Made by a program: the position numbers and the translations under genes. 7,337 nucleotides of DNA from Anaerolineales bacterium. Lineage in GTDB: Bacteria; Chloroflexota; Anaerolineae; Anaerolineales; Villigracilaceae. The stretch is from contig JAICQC010000240.1 of NCBI GenBank assembly GCA_025938055.1, forward strand, positions 1 through 7,337, written 5' to 3'. Below, piece by piece: positions 1 through 6,910 of the stretch. How positions within the stretch are numbered: the stretch's first letter is position 1; each line of letters begins with the position of its first letter. Below the pieces are notes generated by a model, which was given only the letters and a program-made list of their open reading frames with translations, made no database searches and had not been told where the DNA came from.

Positions 1-341
1 GGCGTCAGGCGGCTGATCCACAGGCTGGCTGTGCCGCGTCGAGCGCTGACGGCTTCTTCCACCAGAGTGATATTTTCCTGATGCCCGTACCAGCGCCGGA
101 GCCAATCCATCATTTCAGGATGAGGCTCCAGTGCCACAATACGTGCGCCAAGCCTGGAGAGTGCGTGCACGCGGTCGCCCAGGTGCGCTCCGATGTCGAA
201 GCACAGGTCGCCGGGGCGGACGAACGGGGCGTAGATCTGCCTCAGCGCCGCGTGATGGAAGGGCAGGCCGTAATAAACAAGAAAGGAGTAGGCAAAGCCC
301 AGAGACCTCTGGACCGAGTGGAGCAGGCGTTGAACCGGCAT
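1..341 (-). CDS. FkbM family SAM-dependent methyltransferase (N-terminal part, runs off window)
   Basis: This is the first 113 codons of a gene read from an ATG at 341-339. It stays open to the window edge, so the C-terminus is missing. The family transfers a methyl group from S-adenosylmethionine, usually to a hydroxyl oxygen of a sugar, lipid or secondary metabolite. An N-terminal stretch rich in aromatic and basic residues (about 1-43) leads into the Rossmann-fold SAM site: motif I FDIGAHLGDR at about 48-57, then the acidic strand end VALEPHP at 69-75, and ITLVEEAVSARRGTASLWIS at 91-110, which fits the next FkbM strand. The ATG lies four bases after the clpS stop, so co-transcription with clpS and possible translational coupling are likely. 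The ribosome site is weak (GGAA inside the clpS end). The family assignment is firm. The substrate cannot be told, and no neighbouring glycosyltransferase is visible to suggest one. Confidence 0.85.
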   Translation of the reverse strand, partial: MPVQRLLHSVQRSLGFAYSFLVYYGLPFHHAALRQIYAPFVRPGDLCFDIGAHLGDRVHALSRLGARIVALEPHPEMMDWLRRWYGHQENITLVEEAVSARRGTASLWISRLT

Positions 342-345
342 CTGG

Positions 346-657
346 TTATTCCGGTTCCATGGAAAAGTGGAGCGGATAGCCCTCCAAGCCCGCGGCAAAG
401 TGTGCCTTGTTGATGCGTTTCTCGGCTTCAGATTTGGGAAGGGTTTGGACATATGCCAGCCCGGTGATGTGTGCAATGAGCATGATCTCGAATGCTTTGG
501 GGTTGGATTGATAAAAAATCGTCTTCAATACGTGCACCACAAAATCCATAGGTGTCACATCGTCATTGTGAACAAGCACGCGATAAAGCGGCTCGAGTTC
601 GGTTTGCTCTTCCTGTTCCTCGATAATTTTGATCTCGGGGACGACTTCTACTTTCAT
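346..657 (-). CDS. clpS: ATP-dependent Clp protease adaptor ClpS
   Basis: ClpS binds N-terminal destabilising residues of N-degron substrates and hands them to a ClpA- or ClpC-type unfoldase for degradation by ClpP in the cytosol. From the ATG at 657 the protein has 103 residues, the usual size: an acidic flexible N-terminus (about 1-22, EEQEEQTE), then the core domain. The binding pocket is intact. YRVLVHNDDVTPMDFVVHVL gives N31, D32, D33, T35 and M37 (E. coli N34, D35, D36, T38 and the gatekeeper M40), and AHITG gives H63 (E. coli H66). The retained Met gatekeeper suggests ordinary Leu/Phe/Tyr/Trp specificity. A longer frame opens at a GTG at 717 that overlaps the upstream gene by 14 bases. 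I prefer the ATG because the extra 20 residues do not look like ClpS. No obvious Shine-Dalgarno precedes either start. The gene sits 46 bases after the aldo/keto reductase and no clpA follows it, which is unusual for clpS. Confidence 0.93.
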   Translation of the reverse strand: MKVEVVPEIKIIEEQEEQTELEPLYRVLVHNDDVTPMDFVVHVLKTIFYQSNPKAFEIMLIAHITGLAYVQTLPKSEAEKRINKAHFAAGLEGYPLHFSMEPE

Positions 658-703
658 GTATATGTACGGGGTTCTTGTGTTTTTGGATCTACGCGGGTCA
701 ACA

Positions 704-1522
704 TCAATACAGCTCACTAAGCGTTTTGAACTCCGCTTCTGTAAGTTCGATCTCCGCTGATTCGAAATTCTCCCTGATATGCTGCGGATTGAGCGACATG
801 GGGATCGTGATCACGCGGGGCTGAGCCACGAGCCATGCCAGCGCGATCTGATAAGGCGTTGCAGAATGCGCCTCTGCAATTGCGCGTACCGTCTGGTTGA
901 CGGATAGATTGCGGAACTTCACAGGTGAATAGGCGGTGAGCAGAATATCATTCTGCTGGCAATACTCCAGCACGCCATTCTCGGCGTAGGAGCGGTCTGG
1001 CAGGCGATAGGGGACCTGGTCAGTGAGGATGGGTGTTTCAGAGAACGATTGCGCCTCCTTAAGAAGCTTCAGATTAAAGTTGCTCACACCGAGGTGTCTT
1101 ACTTTTCCATAGCGCACCAGTTCATTGAGCGCGCGGAACGTATCCTTGAGTTTCATGCCGATACGCGGCCAGTGAATCAGATAAAGATCCACATACTCCA
1201 TGTGGAGGCGGCGCAGGCTGTTCTGACAGGAATTAAAAACCTGTTCATAGCGCAAGTGTTCGGGCGAGATCTTGGTCGTGACGAAGATCGACTCACGCTT
1301 TGTGTTTGTCTCGCGGACGGCGCGCCCGAGTAATTCTTCAGAGTGACCCGCGGCGTAGCCTTCGGCTGTGTCAAAGTGAGCATAACCCACCTCGAGTGCA
1401 GTGCGCAGCGCGGTCAACGCAGTGGGATCGAGGTTTGGGTCCGGGTAGGAATCGCCGCCGATTTTCCACATGCCAAAACCGATCTTGGGGATGGAAAGTC
1501 CATGCAAGGTTTCGTATCTCAT
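704..1522 (-). CDS. Aldo/keto reductase
   Basis: This is a cytosolic (alpha/beta)8-barrel oxidoreductase of 272 residues, a normal length for the 2,5-diketogluconate-reductase/prostaglandin-F-synthase-like group, which reduces aldehydes and ketones with a nicotinamide cofactor. The full catalytic tetrad is visible: D51 and Y56 in HFDTAEGY, K84 in VTTKIS and H117 in YLIHWP. The VRHLGVSNF segment (141-149) and the C-terminal cofactor loop ITIPMSLNPQHIREN (238-252) are further family signatures. In that loop the Lys and Arg that usually hold the NADPH 2'-phosphate are Met242 and His248, so the cofactor preference may be relaxed or shifted to NADH. The ATG at 1522 follows the histidine-kinase stop by five bases, and AAGGAA inside the kinase end serves as the ribosome site, so the two genes are almost certainly co-transcribed. 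The physiological substrate is unknown. Confidence 0.93.
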   Translation of the reverse strand: MRYETLHGLSIPKIGFGMWKIGGDSYPDPNLDPTALTALRTALEVGYAHFDTAEGYAAGHSEELLGRAVRETNTKRESIFVTTKISPEHLRYEQVFNSCQNSLRRLHMEYVDLYLIHWPRIGMKLKDTFRALNELVRYGKVRHLGVSNFNLKLLKEAQSFSETPILTDQVPYRLPDRSYAENGVLEYCQQNDILLTAYSPVKFRNLSVNQTVRAIAEAHSATPYQIALAWLVAQPRVITIPMSLNPQHIRENFESAEIELTEAEFKTLSELY

Positions 1523-1527
1523 AGAAT

Positions 1528-2856
1528 TTATTCCTTAATAGGGAGTGTGAAGCGAAACATGCTTCCTTTCCCTTTGCCCTCTGATTCTACCCAAATCCGC
1601 CCGCCGTGCACTTCCACGATCCGTTTTGCAAGCGCCAACCCTATACCGGTTCCTTCGCTTCTGGGGTCGAGCTTGTCGAACAACCCAAATATTCGTTCCT
1701 CATAGACGGATTCGATTCCAATACCATTGTCTTTGACAAAGAACACCTGCTCGTGCACACCAATTTCGATCAGAGGTTCAGGTTGATCGCCCATGAATTT
1801 GGCGGCATTATCGATCAAATTCTGCATTACCTCCACCAGGCGCGGGCGGTCACCTCTGACAACTGGCAGATCGAGTTCCACATTCACCTTGATATTCCCA
1901 GCCACCAAGCGGCCTCGAGTCAGTGACAGCGCCTCCTCCGTAATTTTTGCAAACGGGATATCAGAAGGAGGATTCACCAGACGCCCGATGCGAGAAAGCT
2001 CCAGCAGTTCATTGAGCAGACGCCGCATCTTTTCCACCGCTTCGTTGATTCGCTGTAGATCTCCTTTGAACTTTTCCGTGTTGCCGGACTTCGCGTCGCT
2101 TTCCAGCAAGCCGACAAATCCACTGATCGTGATGAGAGGGCTTTTGAGATCATGAGAGACCGTATAGGTGAAGCGCTCCAACTCGGCGTTTTTCGCTTCC
2201 AGTTCCTGAATCATCTTCTCCCGCTCGGCTTCCACACGTTTTCGCTCGTTGAGCTCACGCTGCGCCCTGGCAAACGCTTCATCGATTTTGCGAATCGCCA
2301 GGCTGAGAAGAATCGTGGAGGTAAGAATATAAATCGTTTGTGCAATCCATAGTGAAGAAGCAGGGATGTCCTGATTGGAGGCGGGTAGGATATCCGTCTG
2401 TCCGATGACGAGAATGAGTCCACCGGTAAGAATACTAATGACACTCCAAAGGATGGATGCGCGCCAGTTCAGAATGAGCCCAGCGCAAACGATAACCACT
2501 ACATATGCCATGAAGGCAGGGTTATTCTCCTTCGGGTTAAGAATCATAGCAATTGTAACCAACAGCCATAATGCAAAAACAATCAATGTTCCGATTGTTC
2601 TCACATAACCCTGGTTAACAAGTTGTTTGAATGCCAAAAGCATAAGTATGAACGGTACGGCAATGGCAAGCCGAAGCGGTTCCCTGGAAGGATCGATCGG
2701 AGCAAAAACATTGTATAAGAGAGTGGCAGCAATCGTGATCCACAGGATGATGTTCAGCAAAGCTGCCGCGCGGGTTTTATCCTCATCCCCTTCAAAGGCA
2801 GGTGGGGCGATCCAGCGCCGGATGTTCCGTACCATAGCCATCTTCTTAAGAATCAT
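1528..2856 (-). CDS. Membrane-bound sensor histidine kinase (six-helix N-terminal domain, HisKA, HATPase_c)
   Basis: This 442-residue protein has about six hydrophobic segments (roughly 33-52, 62-78, 86-106, 113-131, 133-152, 168-188) with very short loops, then a charged coiled coil (about 189-228). The HisKA dimerisation domain has phospho-acceptor H235 in VSHDLKSPL. The ATPase domain shows an N-box (N346-N350, QNLIDNAAK), G1 DNGIG (376-380), an F-box IFGLFDKL and G2 GTGIGLALAKRI (402-412). All catalytic boxes are intact, so it should autophosphorylate. There is no recognisable periplasmic sensor, PAS, HAMP or receiver domain, so the signal is probably sensed within or near the membrane. 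No response regulator is present in this window. The start at 2856 has in-frame alternatives at codons 6 and 8; GAGTG just upstream is a modest ribosome site. The 85-base gap before it holds a TATAAA-like hexamer (2872-2877) without a convincing -35 box. The downstream aldo/keto reductase begins five bases after the stop. Confidence 0.93.
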   Translation of the reverse strand: MILKKMAMVRNIRRWIAPPAFEGDEDKTRAAALLNIILWITIAATLLYNVFAPIDPSREPLRLAIAVPFILMLLAFKQLVNQGYVRTIGTLIVFALWLLVTIAMILNPKENNPAFMAYVVVIVCAGLILNWRASILWSVISILTGGLILVIGQTDILPASNQDIPASSLWIAQTIYILTSTILLSLAIRKIDEAFARAQRELNERKRVEAEREKMIQELEAKNAELERFTYTVSHDLKSPLITISGFVGLLESDAKSGNTEKFKGDLQRINEAVEKMRRLLNELLELSRIGRLVNPPSDIPFAKITEEALSLTRGRLVAGNIKVNVELDLPVVRGDRPRLVEVMQNLIDNAAKFMGDQPEPLIEIGVHEQVFFVKDNGIGIESVYEERIFGLFDKLDPRSEGTGIGLALAKRIVEVHGGRIWVESEGKGKGSMFRFTLPIKE

Positions 2857-2941
2857 CCATCACTCTGGGAGTTTATACAACAACTTCCCTTCCTCTGCAC
2901 TAAAACCCGCCTCCGATTCACAAGCTCTCCTTCCATCAGAT

Positions 2942-3343
2942 TTAAAATGGATTATGACTCGTAAATTCTTCCCAGCTCAGTTCGCTCCGATATTGATATT
3001 CGCGCCAGTTCATGATCAAGCCTGACTCGATCTTTACGACCACAATGCCGTGATAGCGTCCGTGCATCTGAAACGAATATTCACCAAAGCCGATCTGGTC
3101 CTTTTCGTTGAAAGCAAGATGATGCCAGGTCATTTTCATGGGAATGTCGGTACCGCTGTCTCCGCCGAAGAACTCATGGAGTTCCGTCCGGCTGCGATAA
3201 AGTTGTTTATCAGGCGGTTCCACATATACCGCATCTTCGCGAAAACAATCTGCAGCTTCGCGCGCGTTGCCAGCATTCCATCCATGGGCAATCGTCTGCA
3301 TCAGCCTTTCGAATTCAGAGGTGTTGATCTTCATGTTTCCCAT
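2942..3343 (-). CDS. SnoaL-like / nuclear transport factor 2 (NTF2)-fold protein
   Basis: This small soluble protein (133 residues) has the look of the SnoaL/NTF2-like superfamily. A first helix (FERLMQTIAHGWNAGNAREAADCF, about 11-34) is followed by DAVYVEPPDKQLYRSRTELHEFFGG (about 37-61) and a C-terminal curved-sheet region with alternating polar and aromatic residues ending in IESGLIMNWREYQYRSE. The fold forms a cone-shaped pocket used either for small-molecule chemistry (isomerase, cyclase, hydrolase) or only for ligand binding. Without family-specific catalytic residues I cannot choose. There is no signal peptide. The ATG at 3343 overlaps the antiporter end by 13 bases. An ATG three codons later (3334) makes a classic 4-base ATGA overlap with the antiporter stop and is a plausible true start. 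Either way translation should be coupled to the antiporter, which hints at a shared role but does not prove one. Confidence 0.82.
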   Translation of the reverse strand: MGNMKINTSEFERLMQTIAHGWNAGNAREAADCFREDAVYVEPPDKQLYRSRTELHEFFGGDSGTDIPMKMTWHHLAFNEKDQIGFGEYSFQMHGRYHGIVVVKIESGLIMNWREYQYRSELSWEEFTSHNPF

Positions 3344-5370
3344 TCGAGCCCCGGGTGACTGGTGTGGCTTGCCTCCGATACAGTTTCAGACAACAAGCCT
3401 TCCGCGGCTTCGATCTCCTCCTTTTCGCCGATCAGCCCGAGCCGGTCTCCTACCTGGAAGACCGTCATGGACTTCGGGTTGGCGATCAGGTGACCCTCGC
3501 GCAGGATCGCGACCACCGAGGCGCCTGTCTTGGCACGTATATTGGCTTGTGCCAGCGTCTGCCCTACGAGCAGGTTGCCTTCGGTGAGGCGGAACCAGTT
3601 GACCTCGAGACTGTTCGCTGCCTCCAGAAGTTCATGCAGCAGGCGGTGCTCCTCCTCGGTGTTCAGCCCCATATCATAGTGGTCGCGCCGCACCGCATCG
3701 GTGTAGCGATAAATTTCCTGCGATGGGAATCCCAGCTTCAGGAGAGTATGCCGCACGATTTCCAAGCCGCCTTCCAGTTCCGGGTGGATGACGTCCTGCG
3801 CGCCCAGGTCCGAAAGTCGCCTGGTTCCATCTTCGCTCGAGGCGCGGGCGATGATCGGAAGATCTGGCGCCATGTCGCGCGCCGCGGTGACGACAAGCGC
3901 GCTGGCATCTTCATCAGGACCGGCAACAACAAGGGCGCGTGCCCGTTTCAGACCGGCATGGGTGAGCACTTCCGAATTGGCGGCATCTCCATACAGGGTC
4001 GGGATTCCCTGCCGGCTAAGTTCTTCGCCCCGCGCCGCATCTGCCTCCACCACAAGATGAGGGATTTCCATTTCCCGCAGCAAGCTGACGATATGACGTC
4101 CCACGCGTCCGTAGCCTACGATTACAACATGGTTCGCGAGGGATTCCTCATCTGGAATTGGCAAAGGAGTGTGTCGATTCATCAATCTCCACGCAATAGG
4201 AAACCCTTGCAGCCATTTTTCCAGCGGATGGATCAGCCGAAACATCAGTGTGTTGAGTGTAATGGAAAGAAGCGAGCCTGCCAGGATTAGCGAATACTGA
4301 TCGCGCTCCAGGATCCCGAGGTTCAAACCTTGCTGCCCCAGAATAAAGGAAAATTCACCGATCTGACTCAAGCCGGCAGACAGAACAAGTGTTGTGAGAA
4401 CGGGCCATGGAAGTACAGTACCCATGAGAATGGTCACCAGTGCCTTGCCGACCACGATCAGGGCGGTCAATGCCAGAATTTCGCCAATGTTATTCAGCAA
4501 GTAATCCGGGTTGACCAGCATTCCAATGGAGACGAAAAACAACACAGCAAAGGCGTCCCGAAAGGGTAAAACGTCTGCACCCACCTGATGACTCAGCGGT
4601 GATTCACTGACAACGACGCCTGCCACAAATGCACCCAGGGCAAGCGACACGCCGAAGAGTTCCGCCGCACCGAGAGCGATGCCGAGTGTAATTGCTAGGA
4701 TCGCCAGAATAAACAATTCGCGGGACCGTGTATGAGCAATGCGCATCAGCAGCCACGGGATAAAGCGGATTCCTGCGAACAATACCAGGATCACGAAACC
4801 AGCTGCCTTCAGAAGGGTTATGCCAAGTTGCGCCCAGTTGAAGCCGTTCGAGGTGTTGACCAGGCTTGGCAACAGGACAAGGATCAACACTGTTGCCAAG
4901 TCCTCAACAATCACCCAGCCAACAGCAGCCTGACCGGGCGGCGTATTGAGGAATCCATTGTCCGTGAGCCCGCGCAGCAGGACAACCGTGCTGGCAATCG
5001 ATATTGCCAGACCAATAACCATGCCGGACGCCGGAGTCCATCCCCACAGCTGGCTAAGTCCCAAGCCTAGCAGGGTGGTAATGACCATTCTGCCGAGCGC
5101 GCCCGGTATCGCAATATTTCGTACCCTCCAGAGGTCCTTGAGCGAGAAGTGCAAGCCTACTCCGAACATAAGGAAGATCACGCCCAACTCGGCGAGTTGA
5201 CTGATCGTTTCCGTGTCCCCTACAAACCCGGGCGTGAACGGTCCAATCACGATTCCCGCCAGTAAATATCCAACGATCGTTGGCAAGCCAATCCGCCGGG
5301 CGACCAGCCCACCCATAAATGCCACCACCAAGGCGACAGCAATATTAATTAATAATGTTACCTCGTGCAT
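3331..5370 (-). CDS. CPA2 (KefB/YbaL-type) cation:proton antiporter with RCK_N and RCK_C domains
   Basis: This 679-residue inner-membrane protein likely exchanges monovalent cations (K+ or Na+) for protons. Residues 1-385 are a Na+/H+-exchanger domain of about 12 or 13 helices. GVIFLMFGVGLHFSLKDLW (63-81) and WVIVEDLATVLILVLLP (152-168) are typical of the YbaL/KefB branch, with E156-D157 at the expected ion-binding acidic site. Residues about 413-545 form an RCK_N (TrkA-N) nucleotide-binding domain: HVVIVGYGRVGRHI contains GxGxxG (419-424), and HLVVEAD supplies the acidic residue that favours NAD(H). Residues about 588-663 form an RCK_C (TrkA-C) ligand domain (VGQTLAQANIRAKTGASVVAILR, then VGDRLGLIG). 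This makes it longer than E. coli YbaL or KefB, and suggests gating by nucleotide plus a second ligand. A strong GGAGG precedes the ATG. It is the first gene after the sthA terminator and overlaps the NTF2-like gene. No kefF/kefG-like partner is seen. Confidence 0.93.
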   Translation of the reverse strand: MHEVTLLINIAVALVVAFMGGLVARRIGLPTIVGYLLAGIVIGPFTPGFVGDTETISQLAELGVIFLMFGVGLHFSLKDLWRVRNIAIPGALGRMVITTLLGLGLSQLWGWTPASGMVIGLAISIASTVVLLRGLTDNGFLNTPPGQAAVGWVIVEDLATVLILVLLPSLVNTSNGFNWAQLGITLLKAAGFVILVLFAGIRFIPWLLMRIAHTRSRELFILAILAITLGIALGAAELFGVSLALGAFVAGVVVSESPLSHQVGADVLPFRDAFAVLFFVSIGMLVNPDYLLNNIGEILALTALIVVGKALVTILMGTVLPWPVLTTLVLSAGLSQIGEFSFILGQQGLNLGILERDQYSLILAGSLLSITLNTLMFRLIHPLEKWLQGFPIAWRLMNRHTPLPIPDEESLANHVVIVGYGRVGRHIVSLLREMEIPHLVVEADAARGEELSRQGIPTLYGDAANSEVLTHAGLKRARALVVAGPDEDASALVVTAARDMAPDLPIIARASSEDGTRRLSDLGAQDVIHPELEGGLEIVRHTLLKLGFPSQEIYRYTDAVRRDHYDMGLNTEEEHRLLHELLEAANSLEVNWFRLTEGNLLVGQTLAQANIRAKTGASVVAILREGHLIANPKSMTVFQVGDRLGLIGEKEEIEAAEGLLSETVSEASHTSHPGLEWET

Positions 5371-5392
5371 CGTCCCTCCAAACCTCTAGGTT
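5371..5392 (-). promoter_or_regulatory. Strong ribosome binding site with small upstream palindrome for the antiporter gene
   Basis: Read on the minus strand, GGAGGG (5379-5374) lies a few bases before the ATG at 5370, the best Shine-Dalgarno match in the window, and it fixes that start. Directly upstream is a short dyad (AACCT, two bases, AGGTT; 5381-5392) that could form a small hairpin or be a protein site. Its significance is uncertain. I see no convincing -35/-10 pair between here and the terminator at 5426. Confidence 0.6.
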
Positions 5393-5425
5393 GTCTCTCG
5401 GTTCGCCAGTCCTCTTATTTTACAC

Positions 5426-5452
5426 AAGAAAAACCCGCCTCTGTGAGGCGGG
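5426..5452 (-). terminator. Rho-independent terminator after sthA
   Basis: On the minus strand a perfect 8-bp GC-rich stem (CCCGCCTC / GAGGCGGG) with a 3-base ACA loop is followed at once by TTTTTCTT. It starts 31 bases after the sthA stop. It is a textbook intrinsic terminator in this direction. The plus strand has no T-run after the stem, so it is not bidirectional. It separates the sthA transcript from the antiporter cluster, which implies that the cluster has its own promoter or depends on read-through. Confidence 0.88.
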
Positions 5453-5482
5453 ACGGTCCACATTGCGAGTAGGAGACATGTG

Positions 5483-6889
5483 TCACATCCCCAGCCGGTT
5501 GATCCCATCGAACGCGGCGGTCTTATAACACTCCGCCAGGGTGGGATAGTTGAAGACGTTGCTGATGAAGTATTGCACACTGCCTTTGAATGCCATGACT
5601 GCCTGCCCAATGTGGACAAGTTCGCTGGCGCCCTCCCCGATAATATGCACGCCTAATAACTCGTGTGTATTGAGGTCAAATATTAATTTCAACAGGCCCG
5701 TATGGTCGCCGATGATCTGTCCGCGGGCGATTTCGCGATATTGTGCCTTGCCGATTTCATACGGAATGCCCTGTTCGGTCAGCTCTTCTTCATTGCGTCC
5801 AACTGTGGAAATTTCAGGGATTGTATAAATGCCATACGGGAAAAGCTCCGGTGAACTCTGGGTCGGGATGCCAAACGCATGACAGGCGGCGAGCCGTCCC
5901 TGTTCCATCGAAGTGGAAGCCAGCGAAGGGAAACCGATCACGTCGCCAACCGCGTAAATATTTGGCATGTTCGTTTGATACTGCCCGTTCACTTTCAGGA
6001 GCCCACGCTCGTCGGTTTGCAGGCCGGCAGCCTGAAGGTTGAGAGAGCGCGTCGCGCCTGTTCGTCCGATGCTGTAGAGTGCCATTTCGGTAATGATCTG
6101 CTTGCCGCTGGCGAGATGGATTTTCACCCGGTCACCATGTTCGTCGGTGACGGGTTCGATCGTATCCACCTCTTCACCCAGCCGCAAAATGGCGCGCTGC
6201 TGATTGAAATGATATGTGAGTGAGTCGATGATTTCAGCGTCCACAAAAGGGAGCAGGCGACGGCGCTTGTCAATGATCGTCACGCGGACGCCCAGCGCGG
6301 CAAAGATGCTGGCGTATTCAAGACCAATGACACCGGCGCCCACAACTGCCAGTGTCCGCGGGAGGTGATCGAGCTCCAGCAAATCGTCGCTGATGAAGAC
6401 CCGCTTTCCATCGAAGGGAATACGATCGCTTTTCGTGGCGCGAGTGCCTGTGGCAATGACCACATGCGCAGCGCTGACGTCACGCCAGCCGCGGCCATCC
6501 GCATATTTCAGGCGCACGGTATTCGCATCCACAAACGAGGCTTCCGCCGAAACCAGTTCGACCCGGTTACGCTGAAGTTGATGGCGGACAATGTCCAGTT
6601 CGTGCTGGATCACATGGTCCGTGCGATATAACAAATCTGCCATCGTAATATTCTGCTTGACTGTGTAGGACGCCCCGTAGAGACTATGCTCACGATAACC
6701 AGAAAGATGAAGAACAGCCTCGCGCAATGTTTTACTGGGGATCGTGCCTGTGTTGATGCACACACCGCCAATGATGGTCTTGCGTTCGATCACCGCGACG
6801 CGCTTGTTGAGCTTTGCAGCCTGGATCGCGGCGCGCTGACCTGCGGGTCCCGAACCGATCACAAGCAAGTCATAATCATATTCCGGCAT
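5483..6889 (-). CDS. sthA: Soluble pyridine nucleotide transhydrogenase (NAD(P)+ transhydrogenase, Si-specific)
   Basis: SthA (UdhA) is a cytosolic FAD enzyme that moves hydride between NADPH and NAD+, usually draining excess NADPH. The 468-residue length matches E. coli SthA. Domains in order: FAD-binding Rossmann LLVIGSGPAGQRAA (8-21), active-site region GGVCINTGTIPSKTLREAV (41-59), NAD(P)-binding Rossmann AVVGAGVIGLEYASI (181-195), FAD contact IYAVGDVIGFPSLAS (311-325) and dimerisation domain (about 352-468). Two features separate it from dihydrolipoamide dehydrogenase and other disulfide reductases. The second redox cysteine is Thr49 while the first, C44, is kept, and the His of the C-terminal HPT-x2-E dyad is Tyr448 (FNYPTLAE), as in E. 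coli SthA. It starts at an ATG with GGGAG six bases upstream and ends at a strong terminator, so it is probably monocistronic or the last gene of its transcript. Confidence 0.95.
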   Translation of the reverse strand: MPEYDYDLLVIGSGPAGQRAAIQAAKLNKRVAVIERKTIIGGVCINTGTIPSKTLREAVLHLSGYREHSLYGASYTVKQNITMADLLYRTDHVIQHELDIVRHQLQRNRVELVSAEASFVDANTVRLKYADGRGWRDVSAAHVVIATGTRATKSDRIPFDGKRVFISDDLLELDHLPRTLAVVGAGVIGLEYASIFAALGVRVTIIDKRRRLLPFVDAEIIDSLTYHFNQQRAILRLGEEVDTIEPVTDEHGDRVKIHLASGKQIITEMALYSIGRTGATRSLNLQAAGLQTDERGLLKVNGQYQTNMPNIYAVGDVIGFPSLASTSMEQGRLAACHAFGIPTQSSPELFPYGIYTIPEISTVGRNEEELTEQGIPYEIGKAQYREIARGQIIGDHTGLLKLIFDLNTHELLGVHIIGEGASELVHIGQAVMAFKGSVQYFISNVFNYPTLAECYKTAAFDGINRLGM

Positions 6890-6894
6890 GGCAT

Positions 6895-6900
6895 TCTCCC
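6895..6900 (-). promoter_or_regulatory. Ribosome binding site of sthA
   Basis: GGGAGA on the minus strand lies at ideal spacing before the ATG at 6889 and supports that start. Only about ten bases separate it from the repeat element, and no -35/-10 pair is evident between the two. The sthA promoter therefore lies inside the repeat, beyond it, or further upstream in the methyltransferase transcript. Confidence 0.6.
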
Positions 6901-6910
6901 ATAAACTAAT

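Noticed and set aside
658..717. A longer clpS starting at GTG 717.
   Set aside because: It would overlap the aldo/keto reductase end, has no ribosome site, and the added residues are unlike ClpS N-termini.
367..720. A plus-strand open frame of 117 codons.
   Set aside because: It is exactly antisense to clpS, whose conserved pocket residues explain the sequence.
2857..2941. A possible promoter (TATAAA at 2872-2877, minus strand) before the histidine kinase.
   Set aside because: No -35-like hexamer lies at suitable spacing, so I do not call it.
3355..4290. A 311-codon open frame on the plus strand.
   Set aside because: It lies wholly opposite the antiporter coding sequence, has no recognisable domain and no good ribosome site. 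It is a shadow frame of a codon-biased gene.
5461..5469. A second CATTGCGAG, the same 9-mer as in the repeat at 6915-6923.
   Set aside because: Only nine bases match and none of the hairpin core is present. It could be a decayed copy, but chance is a fair explanation.
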